Of a stretch of DNA of 49,585 bases, positions 24,341 to 33,401 are shown in pieces. The translations under genes and the position numbers were made by a program. The notes below the pieces were generated by a model. The model was not told where the DNA came from. It saw only the letters and a program-made list of their open reading frames with translations, and made no database searches. Where the stretch lies: positions 1 through 49,585 of the forward strand of contig JAEELM010000046.1 in assembly GCA_016282685.1 (NCBI GenBank), in the 5' to 3' direction. The stretch is from Elusimicrobiaceae bacterium. GTDB taxonomy: Bacteria; Elusimicrobiota; Elusimicrobia; Elusimicrobiales; Elusimicrobiaceae. How positions within the stretch are numbered: position 1 is the stretch's first letter; each line of letters opens with the position of its first letter.

Positions 24341-24958
24341 TTAATTGTTCTTTACTAAAATTGATTCCACTAAATTGGCCACGTGTTCGCAACAATCGGT
24401 GGTGGTTTCAGCAATTTCATACAATTCTTTTTGTTTGAGTACCATGATGGGGTCTTTTTCGTTATCAAACAAGAAAGAAATAGCTTCGTCTTTAATTACA
24501 TCTCCTTCGTTTTCTAAACGGTTGATTTCCACACAATAATCTTGTGTTTCTTTCATGTGTTTTTTGTTGCGAAGAGCCGCCAACGTGTGTTGCAAGGCTT
24601 TTGTTGTCTGTTCGATAACAGAGGACAAGCGTTTGCTGAATTGAGTCGGTTGAGAGATTTTATAAAGGTGGAAACGTTTAGTTAATAAGTAAATGTTATC
24701 CATAATATCATCTAATCGGTTGGCCAGTGCCAGGATATCTTCCCGATCAAAAGGAGTGATGAAGGTTTCATTTAAGGTATTAATGGTGGAGTGCATTAGT
24801 TCATCTCCATAATGCTCCATTTCGTGCATACGGCGTACTTTTTCCGGTGAAAAATCGGCTTTTTCCACTAACTGATGATAAAGTTCTGCCGCTTTGGCAA
24901 TATTTTCGGCCTGTTTATCAAACAAGTCAAAGAATTTATCTTGTCTGGGTAGTAACAT
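24341..24958 (-). CDS. PhoU-like phosphate transport regulator (DUF47, Pit accessory protein)
   Basis: 205 residues, all helical, with the DUF47 opening MLLPRQDKFFDLFDKQAENIAKAAELY and the metal-binding-type repeats MHEMEHYGDELMHSTINTLNETFITPFDREDI and INRLENEGDVIKDEAISFLF. GGAGTTGACATT precedes the start. It is upstream of and co-transcribed with the PiT gene, and is believed to modulate that transporter. It is separated from ackA by a terminator. Confidence 0.93.
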   Translation of the reverse strand: MLLPRQDKFFDLFDKQAENIAKAAELYHQLVEKADFSPEKVRRMHEMEHYGDELMHSTINTLNETFITPFDREDILALANRLDDIMDNIYLLTKRFHLYKISQPTQFSKRLSSVIEQTTKALQHTLAALRNKKHMKETQDYCVEINRLENEGDVIKDEAISFLFDNEKDPIMVLKQKELYEIAETTTDCCEHVANLVESILVKNN

Positions 24959-24986
24959 AATGTCAACTCCAATTTTTTAATCTTAT

Positions 24987-25016
24987 AAAAACGCCCGCTT
25001 GGAACACAAACGGGCG
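24987..25016 (-). terminator. Terminator of ackA
   Basis: On the minus strand CGCCCGTTTG/CAAGCGGGCG (one mismatch) is followed by TTTTTA. Confidence 0.85.
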
Positions 25017-25023
25017 CGCATAA

Positions 25024-26388
25024 TCATTTTTTTACTTTCTTTTTTAATTCTTCCGGTAAATTAACAGCCGCTTTTAAGAATTCGGGGTGTTTCTTTACAT
25101 CTTCTATAAAAGCATCATCCCGTAATTTATTGCGGTAGTCTTTTTCTTGGAAGATATACCTAAATTTAGTGTACACATCATAGGTGCCGGCCAACAGGGC
25201 CACGATATCTTGTACTCCCACAATTTCTTCATCCGTGGGAATTACAAAAACTTGCACGCGGGAATTATCCGCCGAAATACGGCACTCGGCTTTGTTGGTA
25301 TTGGCAGCCGCGTTGCGTTCCGGATCTAAAATAATTCCGAAGTTTTCCAAATTTTTCAATACGTTGGCGCGTACATCCGGTGCGCGTTCACCGATGCCGG
25401 CTGTGAAAACGATACTGTCCAAGCGACCTAATTCCAACATATATGCCCCGATATATTTGCGGATGCGGTGGGCTTGCACATCTACGGCCAATTTGCAGAG
25501 TTCATCTCCAGCATCCAATCCCTTACGTACATCGCGTTGGTCGGAGTAGCGGTCCCCCGTGAGGGCGTACATTCCGCTTTTTTTATTCAAAATGGTGTAC
25601 ATTTCGTCGGGAGACATGTTAAGTTTATGCATCATGTGAAAACAAACCGACGGATCAATATCTCCTGAGCGGGAACCCATTACAAGTCCTTCTAAAGGGG
25701 TAAGGCCCATGCTGGTATCAATGCATTGCCCGTTTTTAACAGCAGTTACGCTGGCTCCGGCACCGATATGACAAACAATTGTGTTTACTTCGTCCACTTC
25801 TTTATCCATCAAAACTGCGGCACGGCGAGAAGTGTATAGAACGGAAGAACCATGAAAACCATAACGGCGGATGGCATAATCGGTATACCATTTGCGCGGA
25901 ATGGCATACATATAAGAGGAAGCCGGCATAGTTTGGTGAAAAGCAGTATCCATTACGCACACGTGCGTAACGTTGGGCAACAAGGCGCGGGCTGCCTCAA
26001 TTCCCATAATATGGGCAGGATTGTGAAGCGGTGCCAAGTCGGAAATGTTGCGCAATTCCGCTACCACGCTGTCATCTACAATGACAGATTTCGCAAATTT
26101 TCCGCCATGTACGATACGGTGTCCCACAGCACTGATGACGTTGATATTCTCAATGACTCCGTGTTCTTTGTGGGTAAGAGTTTGAATAACTAAATTGATG
26201 GCATCTTTGTGGTTAGCCAAAGGTTGGTGAATTTCAACCGACGGTTTTCCCGGGCGGTCATGGGTAATTTGGGATCCTTCAATCCCAATGCGTTCTACGG
26301 TACCGGCGCAGAGGCTTTTTTTCTGGTCCCAGTCATAAACGCTGTATTTAACGGAAGAACTTCCACAGTTTAAAAATAAAATGATCAT
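25024..26388 (-). CDS. ackA: Acetate kinase with C-terminal extension
   Basis: 454 residues against about 400 for the family. It interconverts acetyl phosphate plus ADP with acetate plus ATP, an energy-yielding step in fermenters. Motifs: LFLNCGSSSVKYSV, VGHRIVHGGKFA, MDTAFHQTMP, RRYGFHGSS, CHIGAGASVTAVKNG, SMGLTPLEGLVMGSRSGDIDP and FTAGIGERAPDVR. The normal C-terminus is reached near TDEEIVGVQDIV (about 383-395). About 57 additional charged residues follow (FQEKDYRNKLRDDAFIED to the Lys-rich end). AAAAGGAAAATT precedes the ATG. No pta is adjacent. Confidence 0.95.
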   Translation of the reverse strand: MIILFLNCGSSSVKYSVYDWDQKKSLCAGTVERIGIEGSQITHDRPGKPSVEIHQPLANHKDAINLVIQTLTHKEHGVIENINVISAVGHRIVHGGKFAKSVIVDDSVVAELRNISDLAPLHNPAHIMGIEAARALLPNVTHVCVMDTAFHQTMPASSYMYAIPRKWYTDYAIRRYGFHGSSVLYTSRRAAVLMDKEVDEVNTIVCHIGAGASVTAVKNGQCIDTSMGLTPLEGLVMGSRSGDIDPSVCFHMMHKLNMSPDEMYTILNKKSGMYALTGDRYSDQRDVRKGLDAGDELCKLAVDVQAHRIRKYIGAYMLELGRLDSIVFTAGIGERAPDVRANVLKNLENFGIILDPERNAAANTNKAECRISADNSRVQVFVIPTDEEIVGVQDIVALLAGTYDVYTKFRYIFQEKDYRNKLRDDAFIEDVKKHPEFLKAAVNLPEELKKKVKK

Positions 26389-26489
26389 AATTTTCCTTTT
26401 ACAATGAGTTACTTCTATTTTACAAAATAAAGAAAGGATTTTGAATATTCTGTTTTTGGGTAGTTTCTATGAGGCGGAAGGGATTAAAA

Positions 26490-26516
26490 TTAGCACTCAT
26501 TAAATATGCTTGCTAA
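26490..26516 (+). promoter_or_regulatory. CIRCE-like inverted repeat upstream of lon (putative HrcA operator)
   Basis: TTAGCACTC-N9-GCTTGCTAA: the left arm is a perfect CIRCE half-site and the right arm matches the consensus GAGTGCTAA at 7 of 9 positions, with the canonical 9-base spacer. The right arm overlaps the -35 box of the lon promoter, a position suited to repression. Confidence 0.75.
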
Positions 26517-26538
26517 TTTTACAAGAATTTGTTACAAT
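26510..26538 (+). promoter_or_regulatory. Sigma70-type promoter of lon
   Basis: -35 TTGCTA (26510-26515), 17-base spacer, -10 TACAAT (26533-26538) with TGT extension. The predicted start near 26545 gives a 60-base leader containing an AGGGGGAAA ribosome site. Confidence 0.75.
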
Positions 26539-26604
26539 AATTATCAAAGATAGCCCGTTTGGGCGCAGTTGGATCCGTTTTTTGTCTGATCAGGGGGAAA
26601 ATAT

Positions 26605-29106
26605 ATGGAAGAAGCAAAAAAGATGACACTTTCGTTGCCTACGGTAGTACCTACCGTAGCTATTCGTGATGTGGTAATGTTCCCGGGAATGAATTTGCCT
26701 TTATCGGTAGATAGAGAAAAATCTGTTGCGGCGGTTGAAGTGGCGCTGAGTACACCGGAAAGATACCTGTTGGCAGTTTCCCAGAAAGAAGCTGACCAAG
26801 ATGATCCCAAAGCGCAAGATATTTATCATTTTGGGGTAATTGCCCGCATTACACAAAATTTAAAGATGCCGGATGGCTCTTTAAAGATTTTTTTACAAGG
26901 TTTAGCTCGTGCGCGCGTAAATAAATTGGAAGCAAATCCGGCCGCCGGCAACGCATGGTTTGCCCAAGTGGAATATATTGAGGAAACGGAGGATAACTCT
27001 CCCGTTGTGCAAGCCCTTATGCGCAAAGTATTGGATGAATTTGACAGTTATGCCCGCATTTCCCGTCGTATGGCAGTGGAAGGGGTTTCCTTTTTGCGTC
27101 AAATTACGGATGGTTCCCGCTTGGCCGATACGATAGCCTCTAACATGATGGTAAAAACGGCCCAACGGCAGGAAATTTTGGAAGCCGTAGATGTAAAAGA
27201 ACGATTGGAAAAAATTCTAAAATTAATTGCTTCTGAAGCAGAAATTTTAAAAATAGAAAATAAAATCCATAATCAAGTTCGTGCTCAAATTGATAAAAAT
27301 CAAAAAGAATACTATTTGAATGAGCAAATGAAGGCAATTCAAAAAGAATTGAGCCAAAAAGATGATTTCCAAAAAGAATTGGAAGATATGCGTGCCAAAA
27401 TTAAGAAAAATGGCTTGCCTAAACACGCGGCTGAAGAAGCCAAAAAAGAGATAGACCGTTTGGCAAAAATGCAACCCTTTTCACCGGAAGCAACGGTTTC
27501 ACGCACTTATTTGGACTGGTTGCTCAATATGCCGTGGAACGTGACGACAAAAGATGTTTTGGATTTGAAAAAGGCGCGGGAAATATTAGATCAAGATCAT
27601 TTCGGTTTGGAGAAACCGAAAGAGCGTGTATTGGAATATTTGGCTGTCAGTAAATTAACGCAGTCATTGCGTGGACCAATTCTTTGTTTTGCCGGAGCTC
27701 CAGGGGTCGGGAAAACTTCCCTTGCAAAATCGATTGCCCGGGCAATTGGCCGTAAATTTGTACGCATGAGTTTGGGTGGTGTGCGTGATGAAAGCGAAAT
27801 CCGGGGCCACCGTCGTACATATATCGGTTCTATGCCGGGGCGGATCATCCAAGGATTGAGCAAAGCCAAGTCATCTAATCCCGTTTTTCTATTAGATGAA
27901 ATTGATAAGATGGGCTCCGACTGGCGGGGAGATCCGGCCGCTGCTCTTTTGGAACTGTTAGATCCGGAACAAAATAAAGAGTTTACAGATCATTTTTTAG
28001 ATGTTCCGTTTGATGTTTCCAAAGTAATGTTTATCACAACGGCTAATTCCTTGGCCAGCATACCTTCCACTTTGCGGGATCGTTTGGAAATAATTGATTT
28101 CGACGGTTATACCGAATATGAGAAACATGACATTGTGGATAAATATCTTTTGCCTAAGCAAATGAAAATGCATGGTATCAAAGAAGGAACGTTGACCGTT
28201 TCTCATGATGCCGTCGCCAAATTAATGCGCGATTATGTGCGCGAAGCCGGCGTGCGTAATTTGGAACGGGAAATTGGCTCCATTTGCCGCAAGGCCGCTA
28301 AGAAATTAGTGGAAGGGGCCAAAAAGATTGCCGTTACCAAAGAGAATTTGAGCGATTTCTTAGGTGTTCCAAAATATGCAAATTTTGCAACGGAAGAAAA
28401 TTCGGTTGGGATTGCCACCGGCCTTGCATGGACCAGCGTAGGAGGGGAAACTTTAACTATCGAAGCCACTAAATTGCCGGGGAAAGGCGCCCTCATTTTA
28501 ACGGGAATGTTAGGAAACGTTATGAAAGAATCTGTACGTGCAGCGCTTACTTACGTACAAAGCCGCGGTTATGGAAAAGGAACCGATTTTCATAAAACCG
28601 ATTTTCATATTCACTTTCCCGAAGGCGCTATTCCAAAAGATGGACCATCTGCCGGCGGTGTAATTACAACTGCCCTGACGAGTCTGCTTACGGGATTGCC
28701 GGTAAAAAAACACTTGGCCATGACGGGGGAAGTAACCATTACAGGACGTATCTTGCCGGTGGGGGGAATTAAAGAAAAATTCTTGGCCGCCTACCGTGAA
28801 GGCGTAAAAACAATTCTTTACCCGCATACGAATGCCAAAGATGTATCTGAAATTCCGGAGCGCGTGCGCAAAGAATTAACGCTTATTCCTGTAAAACATA
28901 TGGATGAAGTGTTGCCGCTGGCTTTGGAAGGATGGAAAGAAAAGTTTTTGAAGAATAAATCACGAAAAAAAGAAGAGAAAAAAGGTGTCAAATCCAAGAA
29001 AGTAAAAACTTCTGTAAAAAAGGCATCACCTAAAAAGGCAACCCGAAAGGCATCTAAAAAAGTTAGCAAAAAATCCGTGAAAAAAACTTCTAAACGTCGC
29101 AAATAA
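26605..29106 (+). CDS. lon: ATP-dependent protease Lon with histone-like Lys-rich C-terminal tail
   Basis: 833 residues. The LON substrate-binding domain spans about 14-205, followed by the coiled helical region, then the AAA+ module with Walker A GAPGVGKTS (364-372, Lys370) and Walker B FLLDEIDK. The C-terminal protease domain has catalytic Ser682 (KDGPSAGG) and Lys725 (GGIKEK), with the usual 43-residue separation. It degrades misfolded and regulatory proteins in the cytoplasm. After the normal end (LALEGWKEKF, about 780) there is a tail of about 50 residues, nearly all Lys, Ser, Arg, Ala and Thr with KKAS/KKTS-type repeats, like histone H1 or bacterial nucleoid tails. A CIRCE-like operator upstream implies heat-shock control. 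Confidence 0.96.
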   Translation: MEEAKKMTLSLPTVVPTVAIRDVVMFPGMNLPLSVDREKSVAAVEVALSTPERYLLAVSQKEADQDDPKAQDIYHFGVIARITQNLKMPDGSLKIFLQGLARARVNKLEANPAAGNAWFAQVEYIEETEDNSPVVQALMRKVLDEFDSYARISRRMAVEGVSFLRQITDGSRLADTIASNMMVKTAQRQEILEAVDVKERLEKILKLIASEAEILKIENKIHNQVRAQIDKNQKEYYLNEQMKAIQKELSQKDDFQKELEDMRAKIKKNGLPKHAAEEAKKEIDRLAKMQPFSPEATVSRTYLDWLLNMPWNVTTKDVLDLKKAREILDQDHFGLEKPKERVLEYLAVSKLTQSLRGPILCFAGAPGVGKTSLAKSIARAIGRKFVRMSLGGVRDESEIRGHRRTYIGSMPGRIIQGLSKAKSSNPVFLLDEIDKMGSDWRGDPAAALLELLDPEQNKEFTDHFLDVPFDVSKVMFITTANSLASIPSTLRDRLEIIDFDGYTEYEKHDIVDKYLLPKQMKMHGIKEGTLTVSHDAVAKLMRDYVREAGVRNLEREIGSICRKAAKKLVEGAKKIAVTKENLSDFLGVPKYANFATEENSVGIATGLAWTSVGGETLTIEATKLPGKGALILTGMLGNVMKESVRAALTYVQSRGYGKGTDFHKTDFHIHFPEGAIPKDGPSAGGVITTALTSLLTGLPVKKHLAMTGEVTITGRILPVGGIKEKFLAAYREGVKTILYPHTNAKDVSEIPERVRKELTLIPVKHMDEVLPLALEGWKEKFLKNKSRKKEEKKGVKSKKVKTSVKKASPKKATRKASKKVSKKSVKKTSKRRK

Positions 29107-29113
29107 TAATAAG

Positions 29114-29140
29114 AAAACCCACCGTTCCGGTGGGTTTTTT
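29114..29140. terminator. Bidirectional terminator between lon and the acyltransferase gene
   Basis: AAAACCCACCG/CGGTGGGTTTT with loop TTC, followed by TT on the plus strand and T-rich on the minus strand. Confidence 0.9.
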
Positions 29141-29160
29141 GTTGCAAGAATTTATCCAAT

Positions 29161-29832
29161 TTATGCCTGATGTGTATCGAAATGTTTTTTATTAATATAC
29201 ATTTCGCTTTGATCACTTGCCCAATTAAGTTGTTCTTGTAATTCCTGTGCGGCGCGTGTAAAATCATTTTCGTCTTTGACCCAGATGGTTTTTCCGTAGG
29301 TAAAGGCAGCTTTTCCAAAAGGTAAAGGTACGCGCATTTTATCCCACGAACCTACTTTGATTTTATGGGATAACGCACATCCTACAGGTAAAATCGGGTA
29401 ACCGGTTTTGCGGGCTAAAAATAAAATACCCGGTTGTACGGTATAAATAGGCCCACGGGGGCCGTCGGGTGTAAGAAGCGGGCGGTATCCTTCGCGGGTA
29501 GCTTGCAATAGTTTGATGAGCGCTCTGGCACCCCCGCGAGTGGAAGACCCGCGCACGGCCAACATACCAAATTTGGGCAAGCAGCGGGCGATATACTCTC
29601 CATCGGAGGATTGACTGATTAGAGCGGCTACTTTTTGCTTGCGGTAGGGGTACAATAAAAATAATTGTTGATTATGCCAAATAGCATAAATAAAATTACG
29701 GGATCCCTGTTCTAATTCTTCTGCTTCTTTCGTTTTGAACCAATACACGCGCGTGGTCCATCCCAAAAAGAGCGTATACCAATACGCCAGGGTGGAACCG
29801 ATTACATGTTTTAATCCAAATTTAGAAGCCAT
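29161..29832 (-). CDS. Lysophospholipid acyltransferase-like protein (DUF374/LPLAT)
   Basis: 223 residues. The NFIYAIWHNQQLFLLYPYR segment carries the acyltransferase His-x4 box of the DUF374 family (WHNQQLFL), followed by LISQSSDGEYIARCLPKFG, RGSSTRGGARALI and LTPDGPRGP. A single N-terminal membrane-associated helix is likely. By family knowledge these are LpxL-related acyltransferases acting in lipid A or phospholipid assembly at the inner membrane. The start overlaps the stop of the upstream gene by one base (TAATG), so the two are an operon. Confidence 0.88.
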   Translation of the reverse strand: MASKFGLKHVIGSTLAYWYTLFLGWTTRVYWFKTKEAEELEQGSRNFIYAIWHNQQLFLLYPYRKQKVAALISQSSDGEYIARCLPKFGMLAVRGSSTRGGARALIKLLQATREGYRPLLTPDGPRGPIYTVQPGILFLARKTGYPILPVGCALSHKIKVGSWDKMRVPLPFGKAAFTYGKTIWVKDENDFTRAAQELQEQLNWASDQSEMYINKKHFDTHQA

Positions 29833-30467
29833 TATTTTTTTCCTTTGCGTTTAGCCTTTTGCCAGGGAACTAAAAAAACGGCAGTAAAACGGGGTGTCAA
29901 TACACCGTCACTACCGATAGCAACGTCTATCTTATCCGAAGCTATTTTCTCTAAAATAAGAGGCAAGGCTTTATCTGCCACATTCTTTTCTAAGCGAACT
30001 GAGTCCCGTAACATTTTGGGAGCAAGTGTTGCCCCGAAAGCAGGTAAATAAACAAATTGTAAATCTAATGTTTCACACTCTTCTTTTTGGGCTTGCTCTT
30101 TAATAAGGTCTGCCACAAATCCGATGGCAGTTTTTAAAAATTCCAACGTTACAGTTGCTGCCGCAATTTTTTTATCCTCATTTGGGAGATTATTTATAAA
30201 TGTTTCTACTTTTTCACCTAATGTTACGGCACAAGCGGAAAACATTTCTTTATGTAGGATGCTTTCATTATCCAATTCCCAGTGGGCATCTTGGTTAAAT
30301 TCATAAACTACCCCCGGGTCCAAACATTTAAAAATATCTGTAATAAAAGCACTTACTTCCGGTTGGCTTTTGAATTCAGCCCGGCGCAAAAGCGGCAATT
30401 CCCGCATGAGTCTATTTAAAATTTCACGGGACCTGGAAGTAATTTTGAAACGTTTTATTTTACGCAT
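29832..30467 (-). CDS. Conserved-looking cytoplasmic protein of unknown function
   Basis: 211 residues from the ATG giving MRKIKRFKITSRS; a longer frame from 30515 runs into the upstream terminator and is rejected. No signal peptide or membrane segment; mixed alpha/beta composition with a helical centre (AAATVTLEFLKTAIGFVADLIKEQ) and a basic C-terminus (KAKRKGKK). I do not recognise the family. Translationally coupled to the LPLAT gene, so a role in envelope lipid synthesis is possible but only by context. No convincing Shine-Dalgarno. Confidence 0.75.
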   Translation of the reverse strand: MRKIKRFKITSRSREILNRLMRELPLLRRAEFKSQPEVSAFITDIFKCLDPGVVYEFNQDAHWELDNESILHKEMFSACAVTLGEKVETFINNLPNEDKKIAAATVTLEFLKTAIGFVADLIKEQAQKEECETLDLQFVYLPAFGATLAPKMLRDSVRLEKNVADKALPLILEKIASDKIDVAIGSDGVLTPRFTAVFLVPWQKAKRKGKK

Positions 30468-30515
30468 GGTATATAGTTTTGTCCTTTTGTAACGGCCCGA
30501 ACAAGACCGTTGCAA

Positions 30516-30556
30516 AAAGAGAGGAAGCCGTGTGAAACCAACGGCTCCCTCTTATT
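30516..30556 (-). terminator. Terminator of the yajC-secD-secF operon
   Basis: On the minus strand AAGAGGGAGCCGT/ACGGCTTCCTCT pairs with one mismatch, followed by CTTTTT, just after secF. Confidence 0.85.
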
Positions 30557-30565
30557 TTAAGATGT

Positions 30566-31573
30566 TTAACGGTGGTTGCGTCGTTGACGTCTGCTAGCGG
30601 GTCTGCGAGAAGAGAACCCGTTTTGATGTTCGCGCACCACTTCTTCTGCATTTTGACGGGTGGCGGGTCTTTCCGCATTGTTGCTTCCGTCATGATACTC
30701 ACCGTGGCTCCAGGTATAGACCAAAGGCGTTGTGAGTGCAATGGTACTATAGACTCCGGAAATACAACCGATAAGCATGGCAAATGCGAACGAGTTAATT
30801 ACTTCCCCACCGAAGAAATACAACACAAGCAGTGCAAAGATAACCGTTAGTGTTGTAATCACAGTACGGGAAAGCGTCTCGTTGATAGACAAATTAATAA
30901 GTTCCCCGAAAGAAATTTTGGGGTGTAGACGTACGTTCTCACGCATACGGTCGAAAATAACGATGGTGTCGTTAATAGAAAACCCGGCTACTGTTAAGAA
31001 AGCCGCTACGACTACCAAGTCAATTTCGCGTTGCGTAATAGAGAAGGCTACCGCCATTAAGAATAAATCGTGGAATAAGGCAACTACGCCGGATAAACCC
31101 CACAAAATATTATTAAAGCGGAACGCTACATAGATAATGATGAATACCATAGAAAGTAAGATGGACCATAAAGCGCGTTCGGTCATATTAGCACCGACGG
31201 CAGGCCCTACGGAGTTGGTTTGCAACACCGTGTAAGGCACATTCAAGGTATTCAATGCATTTTCAATACGTTGTTGTACAACCCCTACTTCTTCGGAAGT
31301 ACTCTTTTCGCTGATGGCAAAGGAGTTGTCTCCAAATGATTGAAGTTCGGAGTTAGTCCCTGTAGCGGTGAGTGCGGAACGTACTTGACTCATTTCCACG
31401 GGTTGTTCGAATTTGATTTGTACCATGGTCCCACCGGTGAAATCAATTCCCATGTTGAACCCTTTGGTAAAGAAACAAATAACGCCCACTACCAATAACA
31501 AGGCAAACAAACTGAAATACACTTTGCGATATTTGAGGAAATCAATATTTGTTTTAGGAAGTAATTTCATCAT
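30566..31573 (-). CDS. secF: Protein translocase subunit SecF
   Basis: 335 residues. N-terminal membrane helix, the periplasmic domain opening GFNMGIDFTGGTMVQIKF, then five membrane segments with AVAFSITQREIDLVVVAAFLTVAGFSINDTIVIFDR and ETLSRTVITTLTVIFALLVLYFFGG, all classical SecF. With SecD and YajC it uses proton motive force to pull secreted proteins across the inner membrane. It has a basic cytoplasmic tail (SSRRPASRRQRRNHR) beyond the last helix. It overlaps secD by ATGA. Confidence 0.97.
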   Translation of the reverse strand: MMKLLPKTNIDFLKYRKVYFSLFALLLVVGVICFFTKGFNMGIDFTGGTMVQIKFEQPVEMSQVRSALTATGTNSELQSFGDNSFAISEKSTSEEVGVVQQRIENALNTLNVPYTVLQTNSVGPAVGANMTERALWSILLSMVFIIIYVAFRFNNILWGLSGVVALFHDLFLMAVAFSITQREIDLVVVAAFLTVAGFSINDTIVIFDRMRENVRLHPKISFGELINLSINETLSRTVITTLTVIFALLVLYFFGGEVINSFAFAMLIGCISGVYSTIALTTPLVYTWSHGEYHDGSNNAERPATRQNAEEVVREHQNGFSSRRPASRRQRRNHR

Positions 31574-32985
31574 AGACTGATCTCCTTGGTGTTAGAGGTC
31601 AAAATTAATTCGTAAATGGCACGGGTAACGAACACGGCCGTAAACAAACTGACCCCCAAACCGATGATAAGCGTAACGGCAAAGCCTTTTACAGGCCCGG
31701 TGCCGAATTGCAATAAACAGGCTCCCACAATCATAGTAGTGATGTTGGAGTCAAAAATTGCGCTCCACGCTTTATCATAACCTAAATTAATAATTTCATA
31801 AACAGGTTTTCCCAACAATTTTTCTTCGCGCATGCGTTCAATAATCAGCACGTTTGCATCAATGGCCATAGCAAGGGATAAGATCATACCCGCGATACCA
31901 GGCAATGTCAACGTGGCTGAAAAATAACTCATAATCGCAACGGTGAATACAAAGTTAAGCAGCAAAGCAATATCTGCAATGACACCGGCCGCTTTGTAAT
32001 AGACCGCCATAAAGAGCAAGATTAAGAGTAACGCAATTCCCGAAGCGAAAAGACCGGATTTAATGGAGTCTTCCCCTAATGTCGGGCCAATGGTTTTCTT
32101 TTCAATTATTTTTACAGGTGCAGGCAATGCCCCGGCTTTTAACACAATGGCCAATTGGCGTGCTTCATCCGGCGAAAAAGTACCGGAAATGCGACCTTGT
32201 TGGGTAATGCGGCTTTGCACGGTAGGAGCAGATTGAATAGTGTTATCCAATACAATGGCCAAACGTTTGCCGATATTGGCACCGGTTAATTGACCAAATT
32301 TTTTGCTACCTTCGGCTTTGAAACTGAAAGATACTTCAGGATAGCCGTTTTCACCCATCATTACTACACGGGCAGTTTCCAAGTCAGCCCCCGTAACGGT
32401 GGCTGTATCAGTTACCAAATTATAAGAGCCGTCTTTAGTTCGCATCAACTGATAGCCGGCCGGTACCAGCTTTGCAATTTCAGGAGCAACGTTGCCTTCA
32501 TCATCAAAAGGCTTGTCGCTGTTTTCCAAAGCTTCTATGGCGGCCTGTGCAACGGAAATATCTTCCTTTACAATGCGGAATTCCAGCATGGCTGTTTTCC
32601 CGATTAATTCTTCTGCGCGTTGCGGATTAGAAACACCGGGTAATTGGACCATAATCCATTTATCCCCTTGGCGGGTGATTTGGGTTTCGGCCAAACCGTA
32701 CTGGTCAATGCGGTTGCGGATGATTTCTACCGCACGTTGCATGGCTTCATTTAATGGCTCGCTTGTATTGAGTTTGGCTACTTCCAACTCTAAAAGCAAA
32801 CTAGACCCACCGCGTAAATCTAAACCTAAGTTAAGCATACGTTTCGGGCGTTCGCCGAGGGTATCTAATTGTTCCCTGTCGGCAAGTGGCTTGGAATACC
32901 ATTTATAGTTAGGATAAATAAGGTACACAGATCCCAACAAAATGGCAATAATAAGCCCCCATTTTACGGCTAATTTATTTGACAT
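31570..32985 (-). CDS. secD: Protein translocase subunit SecD
   Basis: 471 residues, a compact SecD compared with the 615 of E. coli. The N-terminal helix is followed by LNLGLDLRGGSSLLLELE, the P1 domain with TQITRQGDKWIMVQLPGV, then membrane helices with GIAGMILSLAMAIDANVLIIERMREE and the C-terminal TMIVGACLLQFGTGPVKGFAVTLIIGLGVSLFTAVFVTR. GGAGGCGCC precedes the start, directly adjacent to the yajC stop. Inner membrane, same complex as SecF and YajC. Confidence 0.97.
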   Translation of the reverse strand: MSNKLAVKWGLIIAILLGSVYLIYPNYKWYSKPLADREQLDTLGERPKRMLNLGLDLRGGSSLLLELEVAKLNTSEPLNEAMQRAVEIIRNRIDQYGLAETQITRQGDKWIMVQLPGVSNPQRAEELIGKTAMLEFRIVKEDISVAQAAIEALENSDKPFDDEGNVAPEIAKLVPAGYQLMRTKDGSYNLVTDTATVTGADLETARVVMMGENGYPEVSFSFKAEGSKKFGQLTGANIGKRLAIVLDNTIQSAPTVQSRITQQGRISGTFSPDEARQLAIVLKAGALPAPVKIIEKKTIGPTLGEDSIKSGLFASGIALLLILLFMAVYYKAAGVIADIALLLNFVFTVAIMSYFSATLTLPGIAGMILSLAMAIDANVLIIERMREEKLLGKPVYEIINLGYDKAWSAIFDSNITTMIVGACLLQFGTGPVKGFAVTLIIGLGVSLFTAVFVTRAIYELILTSNTKEISL

Positions 32986-33297
32986 TTACTTGGCGCCTCC
33001 TTCATTTTGCGCTATTAATTTTTCTGATCCAAAACCAACAATAGCGGTTTTCAAAACGGTAATTTTTATTCCTTCGGCAATTTTTACTTCCAGGGCATTG
33101 TCTTTAAAACCGGCTACCGTGCCGATAATGCCGCTGGCCAAGATAACCGTGTCGCCTTTTTGTAAAGCATTCACTTTTGCCATACGTTCTTGGTCTTGTT
33201 TTCTTTGGCTCCGTGCAGGCAACCAAATCATTAGAATCATAAAGGCCAGAAAAATCCATATCATCAAAGACATTCCGCCCTGTGCAGCAGTTTGCAT
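32986..33297 (-). CDS. yajC: Preprotein translocase subunit YajC
   Basis: 103 residues with one N-terminal membrane helix (MIWIFLAFMILMIWLPARSQRKQ) and the family signature LQKGDTVILASGIIGTVAGFKDNALEVKI. It is the first gene of yajC-secD-secF; a TAGGAGAAAATT ribosome site precedes the ATG. Ancillary component of the Sec holotranslocon. Confidence 0.96.
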   Translation of the reverse strand: MQTAAQGGMSLMIWIFLAFMILMIWLPARSQRKQDQERMAKVNALQKGDTVILASGIIGTVAGFKDNALEVKIAEGIKITVLKTAIVGFGSEKLIAQNEGGAK

Positions 33298-33331
33298 AAT
33301 TTTCTCCTATTGTGAAAATTGAATACACATT

Positions 33332-33340
33332 ATTATAACA
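33332..33340 (-). promoter_or_regulatory. Extended -10 promoter of yajC-secD-secF
   Basis: TGT-TATAAT on the minus strand, 34 bases before the yajC ATG; the -35 is not well conserved. Confidence 0.6.
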
Positions 33341-33401
33341 TATTTAAGACGGTTCGTTTCGTCTTGAATATTTTCTGAAAGTAAATTTATTTTGTTTTTT
33401 A

